DNA of 64,000 nt from Elusimicrobia bacterium GWA2_62_23. GTDB lineage: Bacteria; Elusimicrobiota; Elusimicrobia; Elusimicrobiales; UBA9959. Below are positions 33,644-41,728 of this stretch, in pieces. The stretch spans positions 26,118 to 90,117 of the forward strand of contig MGTV01000048.1 of assembly GCA_001799635.1 (NCBI GenBank), in the 5' to 3' direction. Under the pieces are notes generated by a model, which was not told the origin of the DNA, did not search any database, and worked only from the letters and a program-made list of their open reading frames with translations. Position 1 is the stretch's first letter, and each line of letters opens with the position of its first letter. A program made the position numbers and the translations under genes.

Positions 33644-34528
33644 TTACGGCATGTTGGGAGCGTCCTGGCGGGAGGAGATCTGCACCTCCGTCTTGCGCCA
33701 GTTGCGGGCCTTGGCAGTTATGGTGAACCGGCGGCCGTTGGAGATGAAGGTGAGGGTGCCGGGCTCGAGGGTCTTGTAGAGTTCGGCCCGCACGGCGTTG
33801 ACGTTGCCCGTCAGGTCGGCCAGGTCTTTCAGTTCGTTGGTATAGTGGCCCTCGCGAAGCATATAGATCTCTTCCAGCTTGGCCAGCTTGGAGATGGTGC
33901 GGTGGGCCGCCACTATCTGGGCCTTCTCTCCGGGGGAAAGCTTCAGCACCGTCTGGTTCAGCCAGGACCCGACCAGGATGGCCATGATGCCCCAGGAGAA
34001 AGCGAGGATCAGCCCGTTGGCCACTTCGCCGCGCTCCTTCACGCTTATCACCTTGCTGCCGGCCACGTAGTCGTGCAGGGCCCGCTTGCCGGGCGTCACC
34101 AGGGCGGCCAGGTACCCCAGGTTAAGGGTGGCGGAACTGAGGAAGTAACCCAGCGCCCGTACCAGCGCGCGCGGCAGCGACAGGTCGCTTCCGTCCGCGG
34201 CCCGGACCCTGATACCCATGATGAGTTTGCCCACGGTGGCGCGGCCGCCGCTGGAAAGGATGGTCTCGTAAAGCACGTAGGCCGCTATCCAGAGCAGCTT
34301 CCAGCGCCACTCGTTGGCGGCCGTATAGGCCATGACGCCGGCTTTTACCATGGCGTTGAGCGAAAGGTAGGTGCCCAGCACGAAGGGGAAGGCGTCTATC
34401 ACGTAGGCTAGGAAGCGCTCGTTGAAACCCGCGGGAGCGGGCCCTTCGGGCTCGAAAGCCTCCGGCTCCGGGGCATCCGGCAACGGCAACGGCGACAACG
34501 GCTCTATCTTGAACTCTTCGTTCTCCAT
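33644..34528 (-). CDS. RDD-family membrane protein with pilin-like C-terminal domain
   Basis: 294 residues. An acidic Pro-rich N-terminus (about 1-30) leads to the RDD domain (about 33-160): FNERFLAYVIDAFPFVLGTY, later GRATVGKLIMGIRV and GKRALHDYVAGS, with three or four membrane helices. Another membrane segment (about 172-195) is followed by a soluble region resembling the end of a type IV pilin: AAHRTISKLAKLEEIYMLRE, GHYTNELKDLADL, then beta strands. RDD proteins are implicated in ion transport or protein anchoring. The start has GAGAAC/AGGAAG-type upstream purines. Confidence 0.8.
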   Translation of the reverse strand: MENEEFKIEPLSPLPLPDAPEPEAFEPEGPAPAGFNERFLAYVIDAFPFVLGTYLSLNAMVKAGVMAYTAANEWRWKLLWIAAYVLYETILSSGGRATVGKLIMGIRVRAADGSDLSLPRALVRALGYFLSSATLNLGYLAALVTPGKRALHDYVAGSKVISVKERGEVANGLILAFSWGIMAILVGSWLNQTVLKLSPGEKAQIVAAHRTISKLAKLEEIYMLREGHYTNELKDLADLTGNVNAVRAELYKTLEPGTLTFISNGRRFTITAKARNWRKTEVQISSRQDAPNMP

Positions 34529-34594
34529 AAAATTGTCCGCCTTCTTCCTGAAAAATCAACCGCCCCATAATTATATAAACATTTTTCGCGCTAT

Positions 34595-34623
34595 TTGAAT
34601 ACAGGGGACAAATTGACTAGAAT
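34595..34623 (+). promoter_or_regulatory. Promoter of the glutamine amidotransferase gene, probably leaderless
   Basis: TTGAAT (34595-34600), 17 bases, TAGAAT (34618-34623), then only 9 bases to the ATG at 34633. Confidence 0.65.
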
Positions 34624-34632
34624 ATAACTCTG

Positions 34633-35457
34633 ATGTGCAGGGTCACCGCCATACTTTCGGCCGCCAAGGCCGCCCATACGGACCTCCTCTGTGAGGGGCC
34701 GCGTTCCCTGCTGGCGCAGGGCGAAGTCGCGGCCCGGCCGCAGGACGACGGCTGGGGCATAGCCCGCCTCGACGCCCGCGGCAAGGCGCTGCTGGCCAAA
34801 AGCCCGCGCCCGGCGCGTCTGGAAAAGCCGGCTTTCCGCAAGGCGGCCGCCGCTCCCGCGCGGGTGGTGCTGGCGCATTTGCGCGACGCCTCCAACCCGG
34901 CCAAACTGCCCAAGGCCCGCCTGGTGGGCCCGCGCAACACCCAGCCCTTCGCCGGGGAAGGCCTGCTCTTCGGCCACAACGGCACGCTTTTCATCAAGGA
35001 CGAGATCCGCTCGCTGCTCGGCAAATACGCCGCCCGCGTGAAAGGCGTCAACGATTCCGAAGTCCTTTTCTGGCAGGTGGTGAAGATGCTAGACGCCTAC
35101 GGCGACCCGGCGCTGGCGCTGGAGATGGCCCTGGACGAGATCCGCACGGTCTGGGTGTCCTGCCGCGGCAAGTACCCCGGGCTCAAGGCGCCCTACCGCG
35201 GCCTCAACCTGTACCTGGCCGGGCCCGACAGCCTTACCGTGCTCTGCCACTGGCCTGGCAAGAACAAGCCCGCGCTGCTGGCCCCCGGCTGGAAATTCGG
35301 CCAGGTGGCGTGGCGCATGGAGAAAGGCCGCGTGGTCTTCTCCAGCGAACCCTCCGACGCGCGCCCCGGCTGGCGCAGGATGAACGATTCGGAAATAGCC
35401 GTGGCCTCCGTGAAAGGCGGCCGCCTGCAGCTTTCCTTCAGGAGGATACCCGCATGA
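34633..35457 (+). CDS. Class II glutamine amidotransferase (YafJ-like)
   Basis: 274 residues. Cys2 directly after the initiator Met is the N-terminal nucleophile of the Ntn glutaminase fold. DDGWGIAR (38-45), an LAHLRDAS segment and FGHNGTLF are the glutamine-binding and oxyanion motifs, and NDSEVLFW follows. It resembles the YafJ/Egt-type stand-alone glutaminase domains rather than a full synthetase; the acceptor is unknown. Because Cys2 must become the N-terminus, the ATG at 34633 is fixed. Overlap with the HEAT protein start by 4 bases suggests coupled expression. Confidence 0.9.
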   Translation: MCRVTAILSAAKAAHTDLLCEGPRSLLAQGEVAARPQDDGWGIARLDARGKALLAKSPRPARLEKPAFRKAAAAPARVVLAHLRDASNPAKLPKARLVGPRNTQPFAGEGLLFGHNGTLFIKDEIRSLLGKYAARVKGVNDSEVLFWQVVKMLDAYGDPALALEMALDEIRTVWVSCRGKYPGLKAPYRGLNLYLAGPDSLTVLCHWPGKNKPALLAPGWKFGQVAWRMEKGRVVFSSEPSDARPGWRRMNDSEIAVASVKGGRLQLSFRRIPA

Positions 35458-36077
35458 AATGGTTCCTGATGCTTCTGATCTTCGTTTCCGGCATCTACTA
35501 CATGGTGAGCCAGCACAAGCAGGAAGCCCGCAAAAAGGAAATGGTCGAACTGGCCAAGAAGGACCAGCTCAAAACTCTCGAAGAGCCGCCGCTGCCAGCC
35601 AAGACCGAAAGGCTTTACCTGATGAAGTTCTCCCTGCAGACCATCAAGACCCTCCGCGGCCTCACCCAGGACGCCAACGAGAAGGTGCGCTTCGCCGCGG
35701 CCGAGCTGCTCTGGCAGCTCCAGGACGAGAGCGCCCCCGCGGTCATCCGCTCCATGTTCGAGAACGAGACCGAGCAGGTGGTCAAGAAACAGCTCATAGA
35801 CATGCTCTCCAAGGACAAGAGCAAGCTCAGCCTGGCCCTACTCGGCGAAGCCCTCAAGGACTACGACCGCGAGACCCGCCTGCAGGCCATAGAGGCCATC
35901 GGCAATTTCTGCAGCAAGGAAGCCATAGTGTCCCTCAACAAGGCGCTCGAAGACTACGACGAGGAAGTCCGCCTCAAGTCGCTCGAAGCCGTCAACCGGA
36001 TCCGCCGCGACATCGAAGCCCACAAGGAGCAGCAGCTCCGCGAAATAGAGAACAAGCCGCTGTTCCGCATAGAGTAG
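35454..36077 (+). CDS. Membrane-anchored HEAT-repeat protein
   Basis: 207 residues from the ATG at 35454, which overlaps the amidotransferase stop; longer upstream frames are shadows. One N-terminal membrane segment (about 2-18), a charged linker, then four or five HEAT-like helical repeats (about 60-190), for example EKVRFAAAELLWQLQDESAP and DRETRLQAIEAIGNFCSKEA and DEEVRLKSLEAVNRI. HEAT arrays bind proteins; its partner is unknown. The position between an amidotransferase and the moxR/Bat operon does not define a role. Confidence 0.8.
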   Translation: MKWFLMLLIFVSGIYYMVSQHKQEARKKEMVELAKKDQLKTLEEPPLPAKTERLYLMKFSLQTIKTLRGLTQDANEKVRFAAAELLWQLQDESAPAVIRSMFENETEQVVKKQLIDMLSKDKSKLSLALLGEALKDYDRETRLQAIEAIGNFCSKEAIVSLNKALEDYDEEVRLKSLEAVNRIRRDIEAHKEQQLREIENKPLFRIE

Positions 36078-36183
36078 CCGCGCCCGAAACCGGCGCCGCG
36101 CTTGATTTTTTTTTAGGAAATTAAATAAAATTTCCTGAAAATTCGGTCACCCGCAACTCCGGAAACACCCCAAGGAGCATCAC

Positions 36184-37173
36184 ATGGACTCGGAAATATC
36201 AAAACTGAACCACAAAATTCAGCAGGACGCCCTGTTCATCCAGGACCTGCGCAAGGAAATGGCCAAGGTGGTGGTAGGCCAGGAGGACCTCATCAACGGC
36301 CTGCTGGTCGGCCTCATCGCCAACGGCCACGTGCTGGTGGAAGGCGTCCCCGGCCTCGCCAAGACGCTGACCGTGAAAACGCTGGCCCAGGCCGTCTCCG
36401 CCTCCTTCCAGCGCATCCAGTTCACGCCGGACCTCCTGCCCGCCGACATCACCGGCACGCTGATCTACAATCCGAAGGAAAGCACATTCTCGGTGCGCAA
36501 GGGCCCCATCTTCTCCAACATCATCCTCGCCGACGAGATAAACCGCGCCCCGGCCAAGGTGCAGAGCGCGCTGCTGGAAGGCATGCAGGAGCGCCAGGTC
36601 ACCATCTCGGACTCCACCTTCAAACTGCCCGACCTCTTCATGGTGCTGGCCACCCAGAACCCCATAGAGCAGGAAGGCACCTACCCGCTGCCGGAAGCCC
36701 AGGTGGACCGCTTCATGCTGAAGATCAACATCACCTACCCCAGCAAGCAGGAAGAGGCGAAGGTGCTGGAGCTGATGGCGCGCCAGACGCTGCCGCAGGC
36801 CGGCAAGGCGGTCAGCGCCGAGCAGGTGCTCAAGGCCCGCCAGACCGCCGACCTCATCTACGTGGACGACAAGATCAAGAACTACGTGCTCGACCTGGTG
36901 ATAGCCACCCGCGAGCCGGAGAAGCACGGCCTCGAGAAGATAAAGCCGTGGATCAACTACGGCGCCAGCCCGCGCGCCACCATCTTCATGATCCAGGCCG
37001 CCAAGGCCTACGCCTTCATCAACGGCCGCGGCTACGTGACCCCCGAGGACATCAAGGCCGTAGGCATGGACGTGATGCGCCACCGCGTACTGCTCACCTA
37101 CGAGGCGGAGGCCGAGAACATAGGCTCCGAGGACATCCTCAAGAGCATCTTCGAGGCGGTGGAAGTCCCGTAA
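36184..37173 (+). CDS. MoxR-family AAA+ ATPase (first gene of the Bat operon)
   Basis: 329 residues. Walker A is EGVPGLAKT (about 55-63), Walker B is ILADEINRAP (about 113-122), sensor ATQNPIEQEGTYPLPEAQ, and the AAA_lid at the C-terminus. MoxR proteins act as chaperones for VWA-domain partners, and several VWA proteins follow directly. An AAGGAG ribosome binding site (about 36172) is present, unlike many other first genes here. The gene 20 bases downstream is DUF58. Confidence 0.95.
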   Translation: MDSEISKLNHKIQQDALFIQDLRKEMAKVVVGQEDLINGLLVGLIANGHVLVEGVPGLAKTLTVKTLAQAVSASFQRIQFTPDLLPADITGTLIYNPKESTFSVRKGPIFSNIILADEINRAPAKVQSALLEGMQERQVTISDSTFKLPDLFMVLATQNPIEQEGTYPLPEAQVDRFMLKINITYPSKQEEAKVLELMARQTLPQAGKAVSAEQVLKARQTADLIYVDDKIKNYVLDLVIATREPEKHGLEKIKPWINYGASPRATIFMIQAAKAYAFINGRGYVTPEDIKAVGMDVMRHRVLLTYEAEAENIGSEDILKSIFEAVEVP

Positions 37174-37193
37174 GCCCGCCAAGGCCCGCTCCC

Positions 37194-38081
37194 ATGAACA
37201 CGGCAGAGATATTAAAAAAGGTCCGGCAGATCGAGATCACCACCGGCCGCCTGGTCAGCGAAACTTTCGCCGGCCAGTACCAGAGCGTGTTCAAGGGCCG
37301 CGGCATCGAGTTCTCCGAGGTGCGGGAATACGTGCCCGGCGACGACGTGCGCTCCATAGACTGGAACGTGACCGCCCGGGCCAACAAGCCCTTCATCAAG
37401 CAGTACATAGAGGAGCGCGAACTGACGCTCATGATCCTCTGCGACGTGTCGGCCTCGCAGAGCTTCGGCTCCTCCGGCAAACCCAAGAGCGAGGCAGCCG
37501 CGGAGCTGGCGGCCATGTTCGCTTTCTCGGCGCTCAAGAATTCCGACAAGAGCGGCCTGCTGCTCTTCTCCGACAAGCCTGAACTCTACATCCCGCCGCG
37601 CAAGGGCCGCAACCACAGCCTGCGCATCATCCGCGAACTGCTGGCTTACCAGCCGCAGAGCCGCGGCACCGACGTGGCCATGGCCCTGCGCATGGCCAAC
37701 CGCGTGATGAAGCGCCGCGGCATCGTCATCCTGATCTCCGATTTCAACGCCCCCGATTTCTCCCGCGAGGCCCGCCTTACCGCCCGCCGCCACGACCTGA
37801 TCCCGGTGGTCATCACCGACCGGTTCGAAAAGGAACTGCCGGCGGCCGACGCGCTGCTGGTCTCCGAGCCGCTGGAAGGGGGGGCGCCTTTCACCGCGGA
37901 CCTGGCCAGCCCGCTCTTCAGGGCCGAATATGCCGCCGCGGCCGCCGCCAGGCGCCGGGGCATGGAGGACCTGCTGCGCTCGGCGGGCTCCGACTGGATA
38001 GACATCGATCCCGCCCTGCCGGTGCACGGCCCGGTGGTGAAATTTTTCCGCCAGCGGAGGAAGACCTTCCGTCTGTTATGA
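37194..38081 (+). CDS. DUF58 protein (VWA-like), Bat operon
   Basis: 295 residues from the ATG at 37194. The DUF58 signature GRGIEFSEVREYVPGDDVRS, then IDWNVTAR, occurs near residues 37-64. A VWA-like fold follows with a MIDAS-like CDVSASQSF near 82, and ILISDFNAP later. DUF58 proteins are regular partners of MoxR ATPases. It overlaps the next gene by 4 bases. Confidence 0.92.
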   Translation: MNTAEILKKVRQIEITTGRLVSETFAGQYQSVFKGRGIEFSEVREYVPGDDVRSIDWNVTARANKPFIKQYIEERELTLMILCDVSASQSFGSSGKPKSEAAAELAAMFAFSALKNSDKSGLLLFSDKPELYIPPRKGRNHSLRIIRELLAYQPQSRGTDVAMALRMANRVMKRRGIVILISDFNAPDFSREARLTARRHDLIPVVITDRFEKELPAADALLVSEPLEGGAPFTADLASPLFRAEYAAAAAARRRGMEDLLRSAGSDWIDIDPALPVHGPVVKFFRQRRKTFRLL

Positions 38082-39022
38082 GCAACTACCGGCTCCTGCT
38101 GCCCGCCCTGCTGCTGCTCGCGCCCGCCCTCTGCGGGGCGCAGGAGACGGTCGCCTTCAAGCTTACCCCGCCGGCCGGCAAGGTGCGCCTGGCGGAGGTG
38201 TTCCGCCTGAAGGTGGAGGCCTCCTATCCGGGAAAATATTCACTCGAGCTAGACACCGCCTCCTTCGACGGCGCGGACTTCGGCCTGCTGGAAGCGGCGC
38301 CGTCGAAGCCGGCAGAGGCGGGAGGGCTGAAGAAGCAGACCTTCGACCTCAGGGTACAGGCCTTCACCATCGGCGTCAGCACCTTCCCGGAGCTGGCCTG
38401 GCGCCTTAACGCCGCGGGCGCCGCGCCCGCCGCCGCCAGGAGCCCGTCGTTCCTGCTGGAGATAACCCCCGCTTTCGAGAACGCGCCCGACGGCATCCGC
38501 GACATCTACCCGCCTTTCCGCTACCTGCCCTGGCCCTGGATCCTGGCCGGGCTGCTGGCGGCCGCCGCGGCCCTGGCCGCCTGGCGCGGCCGCCGGGCCT
38601 CCGGTGCCGCCCTCTGGGCGGTGTGGAGCGATCCCCGCCCGCCCTACCGCCGGGCGCTGGACCGCCTCGCCGGGGTGCGCCGCTCGCCGCTGCCGGCGGC
38701 GGGGCGGATAAAGGAATATTACGTGGGCCTCACCTCGGTGCTGCGCTTCTACCTGGCCGAACAGTTCTCCATCAGCGCCGAACTCATGACCTCCGCGGAC
38801 CTGGCCCGCGAGCTGAAGCGCACCGGGGCGGACCTCAAGACCACGCTCAGGACCCGCGAATTCCTGCAGAAGGCCGACCTGGCCAAGTTCGCCAAACACA
38901 AGCCCGAGAACCCCGACGCCGACGCGGCGGCGCTGGAAGGCATCCTGGCCGATTTCAACGCGATAGCCGAAACTTCGGCGGCGTCCGCGCGGCCGCCCGC
39001 GGCGGGGGGCAAGCCCGCATGA
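38078..39022 (+). CDS. DUF4381-like membrane protein, Bat operon
   Basis: 314 residues. A signal peptide (about 1-22) is followed by a BatD-like beta-sandwich domain (about 23-140), one membrane segment (about 152-172), and a cytoplasmic helical part with IKEYYVGLTSVLRFYLAEQF near 210, typical of DUF4381-type proteins in MoxR/Bat clusters. It probably forms part of a membrane complex with the VWA proteins. It overlaps both neighbours by 4 bases. Confidence 0.75.
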   Translation: MSNYRLLLPALLLLAPALCGAQETVAFKLTPPAGKVRLAEVFRLKVEASYPGKYSLELDTASFDGADFGLLEAAPSKPAEAGGLKKQTFDLRVQAFTIGVSTFPELAWRLNAAGAAPAAARSPSFLLEITPAFENAPDGIRDIYPPFRYLPWPWILAGLLAAAAALAAWRGRRASGAALWAVWSDPRPPYRRALDRLAGVRRSPLPAAGRIKEYYVGLTSVLRFYLAEQFSISAELMTSADLARELKRTGADLKTTLRTREFLQKADLAKFAKHKPENPDADAAALEGILADFNAIAETSAASARPPAAGGKPA

Positions 39023-40008
39023 CCGACTTCAAGCACCCGGAGCTGCTGCTCCTGCTGCTGCCCCTGATAGGCCTGCTGGCGGGGCTGGCCAGCATCCAGC
39101 GCGGCCGGCGCTTCAGCGCCGCGCCCGTGCCTTCGCAGTTCCCCGCCAGGGAAACCCTGCGGTCCCGCCTTTTCCGCCACGTGCCCTTCTGGACCCGGGC
39201 GGCCGCCCTGCTGCTCCTCGCGCTCGCGCTGGCCCGCCCGCAGAAGGCCGCCAAGGGCGAGGTGCCGCCCGCCGAAGGCATAGACATCATGCTGACGCTG
39301 GACACCTCCTACAGCATGGCCGCCGAGGATTTCGCCCCGTTCAACCGCCTGGAGGCCGCCAAGACGGCGGCGTCCAATTTCGTCAAGAAGCGCCAGAACG
39401 ACCGCATCGGCGTGACGGTCTTCGGCGGCAACGCCTTGCTGAGCTGCCCGCTCACCCTCGATTACCAGTCCGTCCTCGAACTGCTGGACGCGGCCTACCT
39501 CAACATGACGCGCGCCGACGGCACCGCCGTAGGCGACGCTATAATAACCGCCGTGAACCACCTCAAGGACAGCAAGGCCAAGAGCAAGGTGATAGTGCTG
39601 CTCACCGACGGCCGCTCCAACGTGGGCCTGGTGACGGACCTGCCGCTGGCCGCGCGCACGGCCGCCGCCCACGACATAAAGATCTACACCATAGGCACGG
39701 CGGGCAAGGGCCCGGCCCGCATCAGCACCGGCAACCCCATGCAGCCGGTGGTGACCATAGACGAGGACCTGGACGAGCCCACCCTGCGCGAGATCGCCGG
39801 CCTGACCGGGGGGGAGTTCTACCGCGCCAAGAATTACGCGGAGCTGGAAAAGATCTACTCGCGCATAGACTCGCTGGAAAAGACCAAGTTCGACGTGAAG
39901 ACCTATACCAGCTACACCGACCTCTACCTCTGGTTCCTGGCCCCCGCCCTCGCCCTGCTGGCCCTGCTCTACGTGCTGGAACGTACTTATTTCAGGACGG
40001 TGCCCTAG
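39019..40008 (+). CDS. BatA-like VWA-domain membrane protein
   Basis: 329 residues. Membrane segments at about 8-25 and 55-75, VWA domain about 90-280 with MIDAS motif DTSYSM near 93 and LLTDGRSNVG near 194, and a C-terminal membrane helix (about 300-320). This is the BatA arrangement. Bat proteins were linked to aerotolerance in Bacteroides and to envelope stress in spirochetes. It overlaps the upstream gene by 4 bases; the BatB-BatC fusion follows one base after the stop. Confidence 0.9.
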   Translation: MTDFKHPELLLLLLPLIGLLAGLASIQRGRRFSAAPVPSQFPARETLRSRLFRHVPFWTRAAALLLLALALARPQKAAKGEVPPAEGIDIMLTLDTSYSMAAEDFAPFNRLEAAKTAASNFVKKRQNDRIGVTVFGGNALLSCPLTLDYQSVLELLDAAYLNMTRADGTAVGDAIITAVNHLKDSKAKSKVIVLLTDGRSNVGLVTDLPLAARTAAAHDIKIYTIGTAGKGPARISTGNPMQPVVTIDEDLDEPTLREIAGLTGGEFYRAKNYAELEKIYSRIDSLEKTKFDVKTYTSYTDLYLWFLAPALALLALLYVLERTYFRTVP

Positions 40009-40009
40009 C

Positions 40010-41728
40010 ATGGAACTTTTCAGGCATCCTTCCATACTGGGCTGGGGCGCCGCGGCGCTGGCCGCCCTGCTGTATTTCCGCTACCGGGCCGGACTGCGCC
40101 GCCTGGAGACCGCCCGGCGGCTGCTGGGCCCCTCCTACGAACTTTTCGCCGCGGGGCCCGGGGCCGCCCGGCGGCGCCTGCGGGGCCTTCTCTATATGTG
40201 CGCGCTGGGCCTGCTGGTCCTGGCGGCGGCCGGCCCCCAGTGGGGGGTGGAACTGACGCCGGTGACGGACCTGAAGGGCAACATCGTGATAGCCGTGGAC
40301 ACTTCGCTGTCCATGGCCGCGCGGGACATGAAGCCCAGCCGCCTGGAGAACGCCCGCCTGCTGCTGGGCGCCATAGCCGAGAATTTCGCCGACTACCGCA
40401 TAGGCGTGGTGGCCTTTGCCGGCGAGGCCTACGTGCAGTGCCCGCTCACCACCGACCAGGAGGCGGTCTCCTACTTCGCCTCGGCGCTGACGCCCGGCAT
40501 GCTGCCGGTCCAGGGCACCGATTTTTCCTCCGCCATCGAGACCACACTGGCCATGCTGTCGCGCTACGGCGGCCAGAAGGTGATGGTGCTCATCACCGAC
40601 GGCGAGGACCACTCCACGGTGCTGGACACGGCCCTCAAGGCGGCCGAGGAGCAGAACCTCAAGATCTTCACCATCGGCATCGGCACGCCCGACGGCGAAC
40701 TGATACCGATCACGGACTCGGCCGGCAACCTCATGGAGCACAAGAAGGATAACGCCGGCAAGACGGTGGTCACCCGCCTGGGAGAGGCGGAACTCATGAA
40801 GATAGCCGGCCGCACCGGGGCCGCCTACCTGCGCTATTCCGGCCCGGACTCGGCCGCCGCCGACGTGCGCCGGGCCGTGGGCGCGCTGGACCTGGAAAGG
40901 TCCAAAGGCAAGGGGCGCGGCCACTTCAAGAACCGCTACCAGTGGCCGCTGGCTGCCGCGCTGTTGCTGCTTTTGATAGAATTACTCGTGATGGAGAAGG
41001 GCTTCAGGCTGGAATCCCGCTGGTTCAGGCGGCCCCCGGCCGCCGCGGCGCTGCTGCTCTGCCTGGCGGGCGCGGCGAACGCCGGACCCGCGGCGCTGGC
41101 CAGGAAGGGCAATTCCGCCTACGACGAGAAGGACTGGGCCAAGGCTTTCGAGTACTACTCCCGGGCCCAGGAGCGGGACCCCGCGGACAAGCGCCTGCAG
41201 TTCAACTCCGGGGACGCCTTCTACCGCATGGAAGAATACGCCAAGGCGCGCGAGTTCTACGAGCAGGCCGCGGCGGACCCCAAGCTGGCCGCGCGGGCCA
41301 GCTACAACCGGGGCAACGCCCTGTTCAAGGCCGGCGACCTGCAGGGAGCCATAACCTCGTACAAGGCCGCGCTGCGGCTGGACCCCGGCGACGAGAACGC
41401 CCTCTTCAACCTGCAGAAGGCCCTGGAGCAGAAAAAGAAGAATTCCTGCAACGACCCGAAGGAAGACAAGAAGGACAAGGACAAGAAAGAGCAGGAGAAG
41501 AAAGACCAGCAGAAAAAGGACCAGGATAAAAAGGACCAGAAGCAGAAAGAAGAAGAGAAGAAAAGCGAGCAGGAAAAGAAAAAGGCCGAGGCCAGGGAAA
41601 AGGCCCGGCAGATACTTGAAATGATGAAGGAAAAAGAAAAAGCGGCCGCCAGGGAACAGAACCCGGCGCAGCAGGCGCTGCGGCAGGCGGGCAAGCCCCC
41701 GCCGCGGCCCCGGATGGAGGACTGGTGA
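40010..41728 (+). CDS. BatB-BatC fusion: VWA domain plus TPR and charged tail
   Basis: 572 residues. The N-terminal half (about 1-335) is BatB: membrane segments, VWA MIDAS DTSLSMAARD near 97, LITDGEDHS near 195, and membrane segments around 315-350. The C-terminal half (about 360-572) is BatC-like: tetratricopeptide repeats (GNSAYDEKDWAKAFEYYSRA; KAREFYEQAA; GNALFKAGDLQGAITSYKAA), then a Lys/Glu/Gln-rich low-complexity stretch (about 472-550) and a Pro-rich end. Elsewhere batB and batC are usually separate, adjacent genes. The end overlaps batD by 4 bases. Confidence 0.88.
   Translation: MELFRHPSILGWGAAALAALLYFRYRAGLRRLETARRLLGPSYELFAAGPGAARRRLRGLLYMCALGLLVLAAAGPQWGVELTPVTDLKGNIVIAVDTSLSMAARDMKPSRLENARLLLGAIAENFADYRIGVVAFAGEAYVQCPLTTDQEAVSYFASALTPGMLPVQGTDFSSAIETTLAMLSRYGGQKVMVLITDGEDHSTVLDTALKAAEEQNLKIFTIGIGTPDGELIPITDSAGNLMEHKKDNAGKTVVTRLGEAELMKIAGRTGAAYLRYSGPDSAAADVRRAVGALDLERSKGKGRGHFKNRYQWPLAAALLLLLIELLVMEKGFRLESRWFRRPPAAAALLLCLAGAANAGPAALARKGNSAYDEKDWAKAFEYYSRAQERDPADKRLQFNSGDAFYRMEEYAKAREFYEQAAADPKLAARASYNRGNALFKAGDLQGAITSYKAALRLDPGDENALFNLQKALEQKKKNSCNDPKEDKKDKDKKEQEKKDQQKKDQDKKDQKQKEEEKKSEQEKKKAEAREKARQILEMMKEKEKAAAREQNPAQQALRQAGKPPPRPRMEDW

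Noticed and set aside
41440..41640. Lys/Glu/Gln-rich DNA repeat suggesting a tandem repeat locus
   Set aside because: It is low-complexity coding sequence of the BatB-BatC protein tail, in frame and without an exact period.
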